Shown: positions 27,407 to 36,980, counted from the first letter of the stretch. The stretch: 64,000 nt of DNA from Longitalea arenae (GCF_016924755.1 NZ_JAFFJX010000021.1:1-64000), one strand, 5' to 3'. A program made the numbers and translations. The notes: generated from the letters alone by a model not told the origin.

Positions 27407-28363
27407 ATGAAACTAAGCTTGCCAGGCCTCCTGGTCTTTATCGTTTCGTTTTCGTCGTTGCAGCCTGCTGCACAAAATAAACGTCCGGTGTCACCAGCCA
27501 TGACAAGATCCGGCTCGGATCTGGACGCAGTTAAAACAGAACTGGAAGCGCTTAATAATAAAATAGGAGCCCTGTATCGTAAAGAAGCTGCAGATTCTAT
27601 TCTCTCCTTATACGCCAACCAGTTTACCTTTTTACCCGAGTATAAACCAGCGATCGTTGAGCGAACCGCCTTACAGGCTTTTTTTAAAGACTGGTTCCAA
27701 CAGGTTAACAATATCGACTATAAGAAGACAATTTATAAGGTGGAAGCAATTTCCGGTTACATCCTGGAGATCGGCACCTTTCGTTTAAGTTATGCTACAG
27801 ATCGACATGTACCAGGAAACTATACCGGCAAATACATGATCATGTGGCAGCGGAATGCAGCCTCTCAATTATCACTCTTGTCAGAAGCATTCGGTTCAGA
27901 CAAAAATATCGGTCCGGCAGATGTTCCTTATGCAAACGTGGTCGTAAAAGAGGACTTTGTTCTGGACAAAAACAGGCTAAGTGCCCAGTTAACCAATGAG
28001 ATTGAAGCAGCTGATAAACTCGTAGTGCAGGCAGTGGAACAGGGAAATGGACAGCTAAGAGCCGATGGCTTTACCAAAGACGGAATTTACATGCCGCATT
28101 TCGGAACCATCCTGGAAGGTAGGGATGTCATTCTGCCCTATATGAAAAAGATCTACGTTCCGGAAGCAAAGCTTTATTCTAAAAACACCTATCGGGAGAT
28201 CTTCCATACAGGAGACTATGTTTTCCTGCATGGTCATTTTAAAGGCGGATGGGGCGATCCGGTGAATGGAGGAAAGTTTGAGGGCAATATGTCGAACCTA
28301 ATGAAGAAGAATGAAAAAGGAGAGTGGATGATGCACCGTCAACTGGCAAACAATGATCGATAG
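27407..28363 (+). CDS. Secreted protein with two SnoaL/DUF4440-like domains
   Basis: The frame is open from 27335, but the ATG at 27407 gives a signal peptide (MKLSLPGLLVFIVSFSSLQPAAQ). The protein is then 318 residues. Two NTF2-like (SnoaL / DUF4440) domains are visible: residues about 45-165 (ALNNKIGALYRKEAADSILSLYANQFTFLPEY) and about 190-315 (EIEAADKLVVQAVEQGNGQLRADGFTKDGIYMPHF, ILEGRDVILPYM). Single NTF2-like domains are common as ligand-binding proteins or small isomerases; the pair suggests a gene-internal duplication. No operon partner. The function is not known. Confidence 0.78.
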   Translation: MKLSLPGLLVFIVSFSSLQPAAQNKRPVSPAMTRSGSDLDAVKTELEALNNKIGALYRKEAADSILSLYANQFTFLPEYKPAIVERTALQAFFKDWFQQVNNIDYKKTIYKVEAISGYILEIGTFRLSYATDRHVPGNYTGKYMIMWQRNAASQLSLLSEAFGSDKNIGPADVPYANVVVKEDFVLDKNRLSAQLTNEIEAADKLVVQAVEQGNGQLRADGFTKDGIYMPHFGTILEGRDVILPYMKKIYVPEAKLYSKNTYREIFHTGDYVFLHGHFKGGWGDPVNGGKFEGNMSNLMKKNEKGEWMMHRQLANNDR

Positions 28364-28447
28364 GCCCCTTTTCCCAACAAGCTGGCTGGCATACATTATG
28401 CAGTTTTAGAACTGTGACTATTGGATCATGTTGCCTAAAATTGCGCT

Positions 28448-29524
28448 ATGCTGTATAGCAAAGACATCGACGATTTGCTTGATATAAAAGAGATCTATCT
28501 TGAGCCTGAAGTAAGAGAATACAGGCGAGGACAGGAAATCCTGAACCGCTTTCCCGACGCCAGCCTCATTGAAGTTCCGTCGCACTGGAAAATTCCAGAA
28601 TTACATGGATTTCAGGGTTCAGTAGAACACTGGTTAAAAATAAAAAGGAATATACTCATCCTGGGCATTAAAAAATCACTGACCTGCCGCCCGAATACCC
28701 GCAGTTCAAATTTCGTATCACCGAGCGAATCCAATGGCTGCACCATGTCTTGCGCCTATTGTTATGTGCCCCGCCGGAAAGGATATGCGAACCCGATCAC
28801 CTTGTTCGTGAACATTGAACAAATTATGGGTTATCTCGAACGTCATGCAAAAAGGCAGGGGCCCAAAACAGTCCCCGATCATATCGATCCGGAATATTGG
28901 GTATATGAGATCGGAGAAAACGGTGATTGTTCAGCAGATGCCGCCATATGCGACAACGTAAAAGACCTGATGGATCTGTTCAAAAGAATTCCCAACGGTA
29001 AGCTCACCTTTGCCACCAAATTTATCAACCGCCACATGTTGCATTACGATCCGCAGGGTAAAACACGCATTCGTTTCAGTTTGATGCCGCATGGATTAAG
29101 CAAATTGGTGGATGTTCGTACTACCCCGATTAAGGCACGCATTGAAGCTATTAACGATTTTACGGCTGCCGGTTATGAAGTAAATCTCAATTTTTCTCCG
29201 GTCATTTATTACGAAGGCTGGGAGCAGGAATGGGCTGATCTCTTTACTGAACTGAATGATGTTATGGACGAGCGTACCAAACAACAATTAACCTGTGAGA
29301 TCATTTTCCTCACACACAATGAACAATTGCACAACGTGAATATGGGATGGCATCCGAAAGCAGAAGAGCTGTTATGGCAGCCAGCCATGCAGGAAGTAAA
29401 GTACAGCGAAACGGGCGGACGTAATGTAAGGTACAAACGAGGTATTAAAGGTTCACTGGTAAAACAACTCGAGGACCTGGTGCATGAAAAATTGCCTTAT
29501 TGCAAGATCCGCTATGCTTTCTGA
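28448..29524 (+). CDS. Spore photoproduct lyase family radical SAM protein
   Basis: A 358-residue protein. The radical-SAM cluster motif is CTMSCAYC (Cys98, Cys102, Cys105), CX3CX2C as in spore photoproduct lyase (SplB). Downstream, GENGDCSADAAICD at about residues 156-169 aligns with the region that holds the H-donor Cys (Cys141) of Bacillus SplB, so Cys161 is the likely equivalent. Length is close to that of SplB (342). SplB splits the thymine dimer made by UV in spores; this organism does not make spores by any sign here, so the substrate may be another photoproduct or a different reaction. It stands alone, cytoplasmic. Confidence 0.85.
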   Translation: MLYSKDIDDLLDIKEIYLEPEVREYRRGQEILNRFPDASLIEVPSHWKIPELHGFQGSVEHWLKIKRNILILGIKKSLTCRPNTRSSNFVSPSESNGCTMSCAYCYVPRRKGYANPITLFVNIEQIMGYLERHAKRQGPKTVPDHIDPEYWVYEIGENGDCSADAAICDNVKDLMDLFKRIPNGKLTFATKFINRHMLHYDPQGKTRIRFSLMPHGLSKLVDVRTTPIKARIEAINDFTAAGYEVNLNFSPVIYYEGWEQEWADLFTELNDVMDERTKQQLTCEIIFLTHNEQLHNVNMGWHPKAEELLWQPAMQEVKYSETGGRNVRYKRGIKGSLVKQLEDLVHEKLPYCKIRYAF

Positions 29525-29631
29525 CGCCTATGGCAGGTATGAATTATTAAACCGATTGAATAAACATTGATTTTAGACAAGAATTGACCTGGATTAGCAC
29601 TTTTTGAGCTGCGCTCAGATTAACCTTGTAA

Positions 29632-29665
29632 TTTTGTTTCAGCGAAGTAAAAATATTTAATTTTG
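29632..29665 (+). promoter_or_regulatory. Bacteroidota-type promoter for the T9SS gene
   Basis: TTTTG (29632-29636) and TAATTTTG (29658-29665) are 21 nt apart, matching the phylum's -33/-7 pattern. An overlapping alternative is TAATTTTG at 29629-29636. It gives a ~200-nt leader to the gene at 29873. Apart from these elements, the 349-bp gap 29525-29872 holds nothing recognisable; a 66-residue frame at 29688 has no family features. Confidence 0.6.
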
Positions 29666-29872
29666 TAAGGAACTTATTGCATTCAGTGTGATTATGATGG
29701 GCGAAGCCTTAGGATCGGCTAAGTCACATTCTTTTCTTAAACCAGCGATTTATAATTCCTCGCTTTCCTTCCCAATCAGGTTTATTTTTCTTAGACTGAC
29801 CTCTGTCATAAAAAGAGCTCCCTTGGGTGATTTTTATGCACCCCATTTTAAAACTGCAAAATCTAAAAGCTT

Positions 29873-31126
29873 ATGTGCAAAATGCTGAAATATGTGTTGC
29901 TGTTTGCTGTCTTGCCGGTTTATGTTACCGGTCAGTCAGATCAAATGACCTATGCCATCACATCGGCCGACAAGGGAAGTAACGATTGGATCGCCTTACG
30001 TACCCTGAATATGAAGACGGGGAAATTAAGCCAGATGCTGTTGAATATGAATGACAAGGGACTGCTGCAATACGATATAGCTTCTCAGAAGCTAACTGAT
30101 AAGGTTATCCGGCCTGTTTTGGCCCTGCCTGTAGTGGCGAACAATACAGCGGTGCCCAAAGTGAATACCGGGGTTGCAGCGATAGCATATGACCAAAGAA
30201 CAAACCGGCTCTTTTATGTTGCCATGAGCGATGACATACTGAGGTATATCGATCTTTCCACCATGAACGTATATGCCGATCCGGATTTGTCTTTCAGCAA
30301 GGCAGGCAAGTACACATTTAGGAGCTACAATCCGGTGAGCAGGCTGGTAATAACACCGGATGGTTATGGTTATACCATTACGACGGACGGCAATCGCCTG
30401 ATCTGCTTTACCACCAATAACAAGCCTTCATTTACCGATATGGGCGAGTTGAAAGATGATCCCGCCAACAAGGAAATGTCAATACTCAATACCTGCGGCA
30501 ACCTGGGCGGCGATATGGTTGCCGATGATGCAGGAAACCTTTATCTCATTACTGCCAGCAACCGCGTATATAAGATCGAGATCAAAACCAGGCTGGCAAC
30601 TTACCTGGCAACAATTTCAAAATTACCGGCTACATTTACGACCAATGGAGCTGCCATCAACGAAAATGGGAACCTTGTTGTGAGCAGTTCGATATACACA
30701 GAAGGGTCCTTCATTGTTGATCATAAAAACTGGCAGGCATCGCCTGCACCCGCGATACAGCACTTGTATGGCATCGCCGACCTGGCAAGCGGTAATGTGT
30801 TGCCCGTAAAAAAGACCAGTCCTTCGGTTTTAGTATTGGGCAAGCCACTTTTAAAGAAAGGTAATATCAAAGTTTATCCGAATCCTGTGTTGTTCGATGA
30901 AGTGAATATTCAATTCAATGATCTGCCCATGGGTAAATACTTAATTGAACTGGCAGATCCATTGGGAAGAAAAGTCATTCAACAGAAGGTAAAACTCATC
31001 AGGCAAGGGCAAACTGCCCTCTTACAGATCCCCACCATTACAGCACAAGCTTTCTATTACATACGAATTTTGAATGAAAAGAATGCGCTGGTAAGTACGC
31101 ACAAGCTCGCGGTAGAAAGATGGTAG
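29873..31126 (+). CDS. Secreted propeller-like protein, T9SS cargo
   Basis: A 417-residue protein. Signal peptide MLKYVLLFAVLPVYVTGQ begins at Met4, so the real start could be 29882. The middle (about 30-320) is beta-propeller-like, with repeated strand pairs such as VAAIAYDQRTNRLFYVAMSDDILRYIDL and MVADDAGNLYLITASNRVYKIEI. The C-terminus is a T9SS type A sorting domain: IKVYPNPVLFDEV, MGKYLIELADPLGRKV and QAFYYIRI. It should be exported through the outer membrane. No ligand or catalytic residue is seen. It is alone between a promoter at 29632 and a terminator at 31190. Confidence 0.83.
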   Translation: MCKMLKYVLLFAVLPVYVTGQSDQMTYAITSADKGSNDWIALRTLNMKTGKLSQMLLNMNDKGLLQYDIASQKLTDKVIRPVLALPVVANNTAVPKVNTGVAAIAYDQRTNRLFYVAMSDDILRYIDLSTMNVYADPDLSFSKAGKYTFRSYNPVSRLVITPDGYGYTITTDGNRLICFTTNNKPSFTDMGELKDDPANKEMSILNTCGNLGGDMVADDAGNLYLITASNRVYKIEIKTRLATYLATISKLPATFTTNGAAINENGNLVVSSSIYTEGSFIVDHKNWQASPAPAIQHLYGIADLASGNVLPVKKTSPSVLVLGKPLLKKGNIKVYPNPVLFDEVNIQFNDLPMGKYLIELADPLGRKVIQQKVKLIRQGQTALLQIPTITAQAFYYIRILNEKNALVSTHKLAVERW

Positions 31127-31189
31127 TTCTTTGAGCTTTTTGATGCACAATTAATATACAATTCTGACGAATCTCATGGGCCCTCCCCA

Positions 31190-31218
31190 AAAGGATCGCG
31201 AAATGCGATCCTTTTTTT
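31190..31218 (+). terminator. Intrinsic terminator
   Basis: AAAGGATCGC (31190-31199) pairs with GCGATCCTTT (31205-31214), loop GAAAT, and runs into seven T (31212-31218). It ends the plus-strand T9SS gene. The rest of the 31127-31475 gap shows no coding signal. Confidence 0.88.
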
Positions 31219-31475
31219 ATTGCCCGTTGGGAATGGTTAATTATTTATTGGTAATGCATCCGCGTCCATGAACGAGATAAAATATTTAATTCCATTTTAC
31301 CCAAACAGTTGATGAGCATATAAATAAGTTGCAAAAATGCTGCAACAGATGCAAATGCATCAGCTGGTAACAAGCCTGATAAAACAAACGGGTGATTATG
31401 GCAACCCAAGCATTACGTCCCGGCAACTGTTATTACTGTTGCTTACGCCGGGTAGAATGAGCAGCTCCATTCGAT

Positions 31476-31919
31476 CTATAAATGATCAATGGGGTTATGC
31501 GTGATCACATTGCCCTTTTCATCCAATGGAATAAATGTATTCCAGGATACTTCCCAGATATTATCTTCCATATCGGCCATCAAAAAACAATAGCCGCCAA
31601 ACGGTGGCGCCATCGGTTCCTTTAAGATCTTTACGCCTTTACGCTTAAACAGCGTATATAACTCTTCCACTTTTTGTTTTGAATCTACCATATACGCTAA
31701 TACAAAGCCCCGAAATCCGCTGCCTTCAGCCGGCACGTTCGCAAATGCCGCCAGTTCCTTTCGACCATACAGGCTTAATAAAAATCCGTTGAGCTTAAAA
31801 AAGATAATGTCTTTGTTCTCAGCAACCGGTTCCCACCCGAATTTTTCTACATAAAAACGGCGCATAGCTTGCAGGTCATCGGCGCCCAGGGTAATTACAC
31901 TCAATCGTTGATCCATCAT
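31476..31919 (-). CDS. VOC (glyoxalase/bleomycin resistance) family protein
   Basis: The frame is open to 32012 with a signal-like N-terminus (MLCRNLIFCLLFGLCAYS), but the VOC fold starts right after MMDQRLSVITLGADDLQAMRRFYVEKFGWEPV, so the start at 31919 (147 residues) is preferred. The fold is complete: two beta-alpha-beta-beta-beta units, the last with PFGGYCFLMADMEDNIWEVSWN, whose Glu is the usual metal ligand. Members are glyoxalases, antibiotic-binding proteins or dioxygenases. It is encoded 46 bp after the AraC-family gene if the long frame is taken (139 bp with the short one), so it is probably the regulator's target. Confidence 0.82.
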   Translation of the reverse strand: MMDQRLSVITLGADDLQAMRRFYVEKFGWEPVAENKDIIFFKLNGFLLSLYGRKELAAFANVPAEGSGFRGFVLAYMVDSKQKVEELYTLFKRKGVKILKEPMAPPFGGYCFLMADMEDNIWEVSWNTFIPLDEKGNVITHNPIDHL

Positions 31920-32057
31920 AGTATGTATTTTTTCAGTTTTTGAATGACTATAGGCACACAGTCCAAAAAGCAGGCAAAAAATAAGGTTGCGGCACAACAT
32001 TTTTGAGTGCAAGATATTACCGGTTAATCGCTCAAACTTTGGAAAAATGCGACAATC

Positions 32058-32792
32058 TTATAACTGCGATGGCGCCAGTCCGGTGTATCTTTTAATGTCA
32101 TTGCTTAAATGGGCATGATCATAATAGCCACTATCGAATGCAATTTCGAGCAGGCTTTTTTGGGAGTGGAATTTTTTGATGTTTTTAAAGGCCAATTCGA
32201 AGCGAACGAAATTAATGAACGCTTTAGGGCTTAACCCCGTTTGTTGTTTGAAGTGTCGTTCCAGCTGTCTTTTGCTGATGAAGTGGAGCCTGGCCAGCGC
32301 GTCGACAGTGATATGCCCTTTGCAGTTGTTGATGCTGGTTATAACAGGCAATATGCTTTGTTTGGGCGCAGCCATACGGGATAGAAAGAACCGGTCAAAT
32401 GCCTGTACAAAATGGCCTTTAGTGCTTGTGATTTCAGGAACCAGTTCTTTTTCGAATTCAACGGTGGTATTTGTCAATTCGTGTAAAGAAGCATAATTAT
32501 AGAAAAATGAAAAAGCGGCCGGTTTGAAACGAACGCCCAGGAGGCTGGTATCAGCCGGTTGCACAATATCCTTAAAACGCGTCATAGTACCAACCAAACC
32601 AACAGCTCCATTTTTAAGTATAAAACCGTCCTTCTCAGTACAAAGGTCTTCGCCTGTATTTATGAGAATGTCCACACAACCATCCGGCATGATCCTGTTG
32701 ACCACCGCTTGCCCCTTTGTGTTGGTGACCTTCCAGTAGGCATCGATATAAGGAGCCAGTGCAGGATCTGGCTTATATTGTTTGTAGCCCAT
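32058..32792 (-). CDS. AraC-family transcriptional regulator
   Basis: A 244-residue protein. The N-terminal DUF6597-type sensing domain starts YKQYKPDPALAPYIDAYWKV and holds the usual MPDGCVDILIN. The C-terminal HTH_18 AraC DNA-binding domain spans about 150-244: ITVDALARLHFISKRQLERHFKQQTGLSPKAFINFVRFELAF and LLEIAFDSGYYDHAHLSNDIKRYTGLAPSQL. It lies upstream of the VOC gene in the same direction, so it likely controls that gene. Upstream is a 224-bp region shared with a divergent alpha/beta hydrolase gene. Confidence 0.92.
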   Translation of the reverse strand: MGYKQYKPDPALAPYIDAYWKVTNTKGQAVVNRIMPDGCVDILINTGEDLCTEKDGFILKNGAVGLVGTMTRFKDIVQPADTSLLGVRFKPAAFSFFYNYASLHELTNTTVEFEKELVPEITSTKGHFVQAFDRFFLSRMAAPKQSILPVITSINNCKGHITVDALARLHFISKRQLERHFKQQTGLSPKAFINFVRFELAFKNIKKFHSQKSLLEIAFDSGYYDHAHLSNDIKRYTGLAPSQL

Positions 32793-33016
32793 GTATATGA
32801 TAACTATTTTCCCGGTACCCAGGTTTCCAACTCTTGAACAATATATCCTTCAATTTTTGCGCAATTCTTAGTGCTGGCACTGTTTTCTTAAACCTGGCTA
32901 CAAATCTGCCTAATTTATTGATCTAAAACAACAATTTGTGATAATTCAGCTGTTAGTGGGGAATCGATCTACGGCATCTGATTTGAAGGTATATAGTTAA
33001 ATAACCAGGAGGACGT

Positions 33017-34138
33017 ATGCCATTGTTGTTGTTAATGTTTTTTCTTGTTGATATTCTATCTATAGCATATCCGTTTATTGCTTACTACTTATGGAGAGAA
33101 TGGGATAAATTCAATGATACTGTATCAGACGACTATGCAGAGCGTTGTTTGTATGGAGCGATCGCGGTTGCTCTGTTCATCCTGCTTGGCAGGTTTATTG
33201 TCAAGTTATTGATTAGCAAAAGACGGTCCGGAGAAGAAGAACCCCGCCTTTTCCATTCTTCAAAGCGCGATACCATCAAACGTCCGGATGGCAGCCGTAT
33301 TAACGTTGAATATTTTGGCAAAGAAGACGGGCCGCCGATCATTTTTGTTCATGGTTGGAACGCAAATACGAATAATTGGTATTATCAGCGAAAATTTTTT
33401 GAAAGCGGCTACCGTCTTATTATGATGGATCTGCCAGGCCTTGGCAAGTCGACCCGGCCTGGCAACCGTGATTTTTCACTGGAAAAAATGGCTGCCGACC
33501 TGGAAGCTGTGATCGAACACACCAATGCGCGCAATGCAGTTTTATGGGGACACAGCATGGGTGGGATGACGATCCTCTCCCTGTTTGCCAATCACCGGTA
33601 TTCAAACAGGATTGCAATAAAAGCACTCATTCTGGAACATACTACGTATACAAACCCCGTTCGCACAATGATGTTCAGTAAGTTAATGACGGCCATCGAA
33701 AAACCGGTACTAAGGCCGCTTTGCTGGTTAATTATCGCCTTATCGCCGCTTGTCTGGATATCCCGGTGGATGAGCTATATGAACGGCCATTCACACATTG
33801 TGACGAGGTTATTGACATTCGCTGGAACACAAACGCAAAAGCAACTTGATTTTAGCACCTTGCTTTCAACTATGGCTCCCCCGGCTGTTATGGCGAGGGG
33901 CGTACTTGCCATGTTCAAATACGATGTCACCAGCCAACTCCCACAGATTACTATACCTGCACTTGTTATTGCCGCCAATAAAGATCGGCTGACCAAACCA
34001 ATAGCGAGCGAATTTATGTATACACATATGCCGTCAGCAAAGCTTACGACTGTATCTCCTGGTAATCACCAATCTTTGCTGGAGCGCCACAAAGAGGTGA
34101 ATGAAGCAGCCAAGAATTTTATCGAAACGTTATCCTGA
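33017..34138 (+). CDS. Membrane-anchored alpha/beta hydrolase
   Basis: A 373-residue protein. Two N-terminal membrane segments (about 3-24 and 44-64) precede a soluble alpha/beta hydrolase. The core has VHGWNANTNNWYYQ (oxyanion hole), ML-DLPGLGKSTRPG and the nucleophile elbow LWGHSMGGMT. The catalytic Asp lies in AANKDRLTKP and the His in SPGNHQSLLERH. The start codon has an unusually strong ribosome-binding site for this phylum (AGGAGG at 33007-33012, 4 nt from ATG), which settles the start. The substrate is unknown; it could be a membrane-lipid or haloalkane-type esterase. It is monocistronic. Confidence 0.87.
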   Translation: MPLLLLMFFLVDILSIAYPFIAYYLWREWDKFNDTVSDDYAERCLYGAIAVALFILLGRFIVKLLISKRRSGEEEPRLFHSSKRDTIKRPDGSRINVEYFGKEDGPPIIFVHGWNANTNNWYYQRKFFESGYRLIMMDLPGLGKSTRPGNRDFSLEKMAADLEAVIEHTNARNAVLWGHSMGGMTILSLFANHRYSNRIAIKALILEHTTYTNPVRTMMFSKLMTAIEKPVLRPLCWLIIALSPLVWISRWMSYMNGHSHIVTRLLTFAGTQTQKQLDFSTLLSTMAPPAVMARGVLAMFKYDVTSQLPQITIPALVIAANKDRLTKPIASEFMYTHMPSAKLTTVSPGNHQSLLERHKEVNEAAKNFIETLS

Positions 34139-34309
34139 GGTTTATAGGTCGGGCTGGCAGTTATCTAAGAAATGTCGTATTAGTCATATTGGTCTAAAGT
34201 TATTGAATATGGGGTATGATCCCCAGTATGCGTAGTGGCATAATTCTTTCAGTATTTGTCGGTTATTTAAAAAGCACCATTACGATCACATAATAAATAG
34301 CAGCGATAC

Positions 34310-36271
34310 ATGTCCAAGCAGGCAGATGTAAGTTTGCGTCCGCGAAAAGGTGTTCAGAACGAATTTGCAGACTTGATAGTTCTTGTTAATTCAATTCCCG
34401 CCTTGGTTGCATATATAGATTGCAACATGATACTACAATTTTGCAATCAGCCATTTAAAGCCTGGTTCAATAAGACCGGGGAATTAGCTGGCCAAAGATT
34501 TACACTGATCGTCGGTCGTGAGATCTTCGACCAGGTGCAACGCCATATGGGCAAAGTACTGGTAGGGGAGACGGCTTACTGTCAAATCTCTGTTACCGGT
34601 CACAGCAGTCTCCAGTACCTGGAGCTTACCCTCTCGCCCCATTTTGATGAACGAAGGGAAGTAAAAGGTTTCATATTTCATGGCTCGGATATTACAGAGA
34701 AAAACAGGACTGAACGGGCCCTGAAAGATTATTTTGAAAATGCCTCCATCTGCCTGCATTGGGTGAATGCCGACGGTATCATTGTTTGGGCCAACCAGGC
34801 AGAACTTAATCTGTTAGGCTATACAGAAGAAGAATACATTGGACGTCACATTTCTGAATTCCATGCCAATAAAAATGCCATTGAAGATATCATGTGGCGC
34901 CTCACCAATAAGCAACGGATCGAGAACTATGATGCAGAACTTGTTTGCAAAGATGACTCCATAAGACATGTCTCTATAAATTCATCAGCTTTATGGGAGG
35001 GCGAAAAATTTGTTCATACAAGATGCTTTACCATTGATATAACTGAGCAGAAACTTGCGGCGAAAGTTATTAAAGAGCGCGAAGAACGCTTCCGGCAAAT
35101 GGCAAATCTTGTTCCTGTGGTTATCTGGACTACCGATGATAAGGGCCATTGCAACTTTCTGAGTGCAAAATGGCAGCAATTGACCGGCAAGCCGGTAGAG
35201 GAAGGCCTTGCAACCCTGTGGTTCAAACTTATTCATCCCGATGACCGAGAAAATGTCATCACTTCCTGGACGAGTTGTTTTGATACCCGCAAACCATTTG
35301 AGGGAAAATTCAGGCTTTTGAGCGCATCCGGAAATTACATTATTGCCTACACGAACGCAATTCCCATATATGATACGCAAAAAGAACTTACAGGTTATAT
35401 AGGGATTTTTCAGGATATCTCCGCCGAGGAGCAAATAAAATATTCACTCGAGAAAATTGTATTGGATCGAACGGAAGACCTGAGGAAAAGAAATGCAGCA
35501 CTCAGGCAGGCCGAAATAATCCTGAAGCAGAAGAACGAGGAATTGGAGAAGATCAACAACCAGCTGTCTTCTTTTGCCCATATTGCCAGTCACGACCTGC
35601 AGGAACCGTTGCGAAAAATTCAGGTGAACTTCGACAGGCTTTTTCACATTGAAGGCGATCACTTTTCAGACAAAAGCCGCGAAATATACCGCCGTATTAC
35701 TGATTCTACCAGCCATATGAAAAGCCTGATCCAGGATCTGCTGGCTTTTGCCCAGAGCAATGATTATGAAGGGAAGCTGGAAAAAGTTGACTTGAATATA
35801 ATTCTGAAAGACACCATAAATGCCCTGGAGGCAAAGATCATCGAAAAAAATGCCAGGATAGAGGTTGGAAAATTACCTGCATTGAAAATTATCCCGTTCC
35901 AGTTCCATCAATTATTTTTGAATTTATTGAGTAATGCATTAAAATTCGCCAGGTCTGATGAATATCCATTTATTAGGGTTCAAAGTGAATTGCTGGAAGG
36001 GTGTAATCTGCCGAATCGCCTGGCTGAAGCCAATAAGGCCTGTCATCACATCAGCGTTTCAGACAATGGGATCGGGTTCTCTCCTGAACAGTCTGAAAAA
36101 ATATTTGAGATGTTTTATCGATTGCATGACCGTACGAAATTTGAAGGTACGGGCCTCGGCCTTGCGATCTGCAAAAAAATAGTAGAGAACCACGAAGGAA
36201 TGATAGCAGCAGAAGCTGTGCAAAATGGAGGAGCCATTTTTCATATTTACCTGCCAGCCGAAAAAAATTAA
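34310..36271 (+). CDS. Triple-PAS sensor histidine kinase
   Basis: A 653-residue protein without membrane segments. Three PAS domains occupy about 18-130, 135-255 and 260-375 (ending FHGSDITEKNR, FTIDITEQKL and FQDISAEEQI). A coiled coil follows at 375-425. HisKA has the H-box FAHIASHDLQEPLRKIQV with His428. HATPase_c carries LFLNLLSNALKFA, VSDNGIGFSPEQSEKIFEMFYRL and EGTGLGLAICKKIVENHEG. It is a cytoplasmic sensor, like the phytochrome- or redox-type kinases, with no response regulator gene beside it. A MEDS-domain gene starts 58 bp after its stop in the same direction. Confidence 0.93.
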   Translation: MSKQADVSLRPRKGVQNEFADLIVLVNSIPALVAYIDCNMILQFCNQPFKAWFNKTGELAGQRFTLIVGREIFDQVQRHMGKVLVGETAYCQISVTGHSSLQYLELTLSPHFDERREVKGFIFHGSDITEKNRTERALKDYFENASICLHWVNADGIIVWANQAELNLLGYTEEEYIGRHISEFHANKNAIEDIMWRLTNKQRIENYDAELVCKDDSIRHVSINSSALWEGEKFVHTRCFTIDITEQKLAAKVIKEREERFRQMANLVPVVIWTTDDKGHCNFLSAKWQQLTGKPVEEGLATLWFKLIHPDDRENVITSWTSCFDTRKPFEGKFRLLSASGNYIIAYTNAIPIYDTQKELTGYIGIFQDISAEEQIKYSLEKIVLDRTEDLRKRNAALRQAEIILKQKNEELEKINNQLSSFAHIASHDLQEPLRKIQVNFDRLFHIEGDHFSDKSREIYRRITDSTSHMKSLIQDLLAFAQSNDYEGKLEKVDLNIILKDTINALEAKIIEKNARIEVGKLPALKIIPFQFHQLFLNLLSNALKFARSDEYPFIRVQSELLEGCNLPNRLAEANKACHHISVSDNGIGFSPEQSEKIFEMFYRLHDRTKFEGTGLGLAICKKIVENHEGMIAAEAVQNGGAIFHIYLPAEKN

Positions 36272-36329
36272 AGCTATTCCACAGCTGAACAAAACAATTC
36301 TGTATTAATTATCCGTAAAAGTTAAGCTA

Positions 36330-36980
36330 ATGTATTCGTTGAAAGTCAATCACGATGGGTGGGCTACAAGTTCGAGTGATGTTTTTTGGGGCGAGATCGC
36401 ACCATGCGAGCATGTTGTTCAGATCTATGAAAATGATGAAAGTTTTCTCGACCTTCTCACTGGGTTTGTCAATGGCGGCATCAATGCCGGGGAATGTGCC
36501 GTGGTTATTGCGACAGCTGCGCATTTGACAGCTTTGCATGAGCGGCTCACTGCTTTGGGTTACTCGGTTGGTTCTTTAATTTCCAATACTCAATACATTC
36601 CGCTCGATGCAGAAGAAACTTTATCCAAATTCATGGTCAATGATTGGCCAGACGAAATTCTTTTCCATAAGGTCATAAGCGAAGTCATACTGAAGGCAAA
36701 AGGAAACAACCGCAAGGTTCGCGCTTTTGGCGAGATGGTCGCCATTTTATGGGCCAAAGGGCAGGTAGGTGCCACAGTAAGGCTTGAACATCTTTGGAAC
36801 AAGTTCTGTGAAAATGAGGCATTTTGCTTGTTTTGTGCATACCCCGAAAGCGGTTTCACCCAGGATGTTGCGGAATCGGTCATGCATATTTGTGGCGCTC
36901 ATTCAAAAATGATCAAGGGCGTGGAGAAAGGAAAGACAGATATTTTTTACAAAATAGTTGAACGAAAACGAGCAAATTAG
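36330..36980 (+). CDS. MEDS-domain sensory protein
   Basis: A 216-residue protein that fits the MEDS (methanogen/methylotroph DcmR sensory) domain: CEHVVQIYENDESFLDLLTGFVNGGINAGECAVVIATAAHLTALHERL, then KVRAFGEMVAILWAKGQVGATVRLEHLWNKF and the C-terminal VMHICGAHSKMIK. The family is known as a sensory domain fused or neighbouring to histidine kinases, including DcmR of methylotrophs. Only one domain is present here. It is 58 bp from the triple-PAS kinase gene, so it probably modulates that kinase or works as its input. There is no signal peptide. Confidence 0.85.
   Translation: MYSLKVNHDGWATSSSDVFWGEIAPCEHVVQIYENDESFLDLLTGFVNGGINAGECAVVIATAAHLTALHERLTALGYSVGSLISNTQYIPLDAEETLSKFMVNDWPDEILFHKVISEVILKAKGNNRKVRAFGEMVAILWAKGQVGATVRLEHLWNKFCENEAFCLFCAYPESGFTQDVAESVMHICGAHSKMIKGVEKGKTDIFYKIVERKRAN

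Noticed and set aside
29688-29888. 66-residue frame before the second T9SS gene
   Set aside because: It starts inside the leader after two promoter elements and overlaps the start of the real gene; no signal or family.
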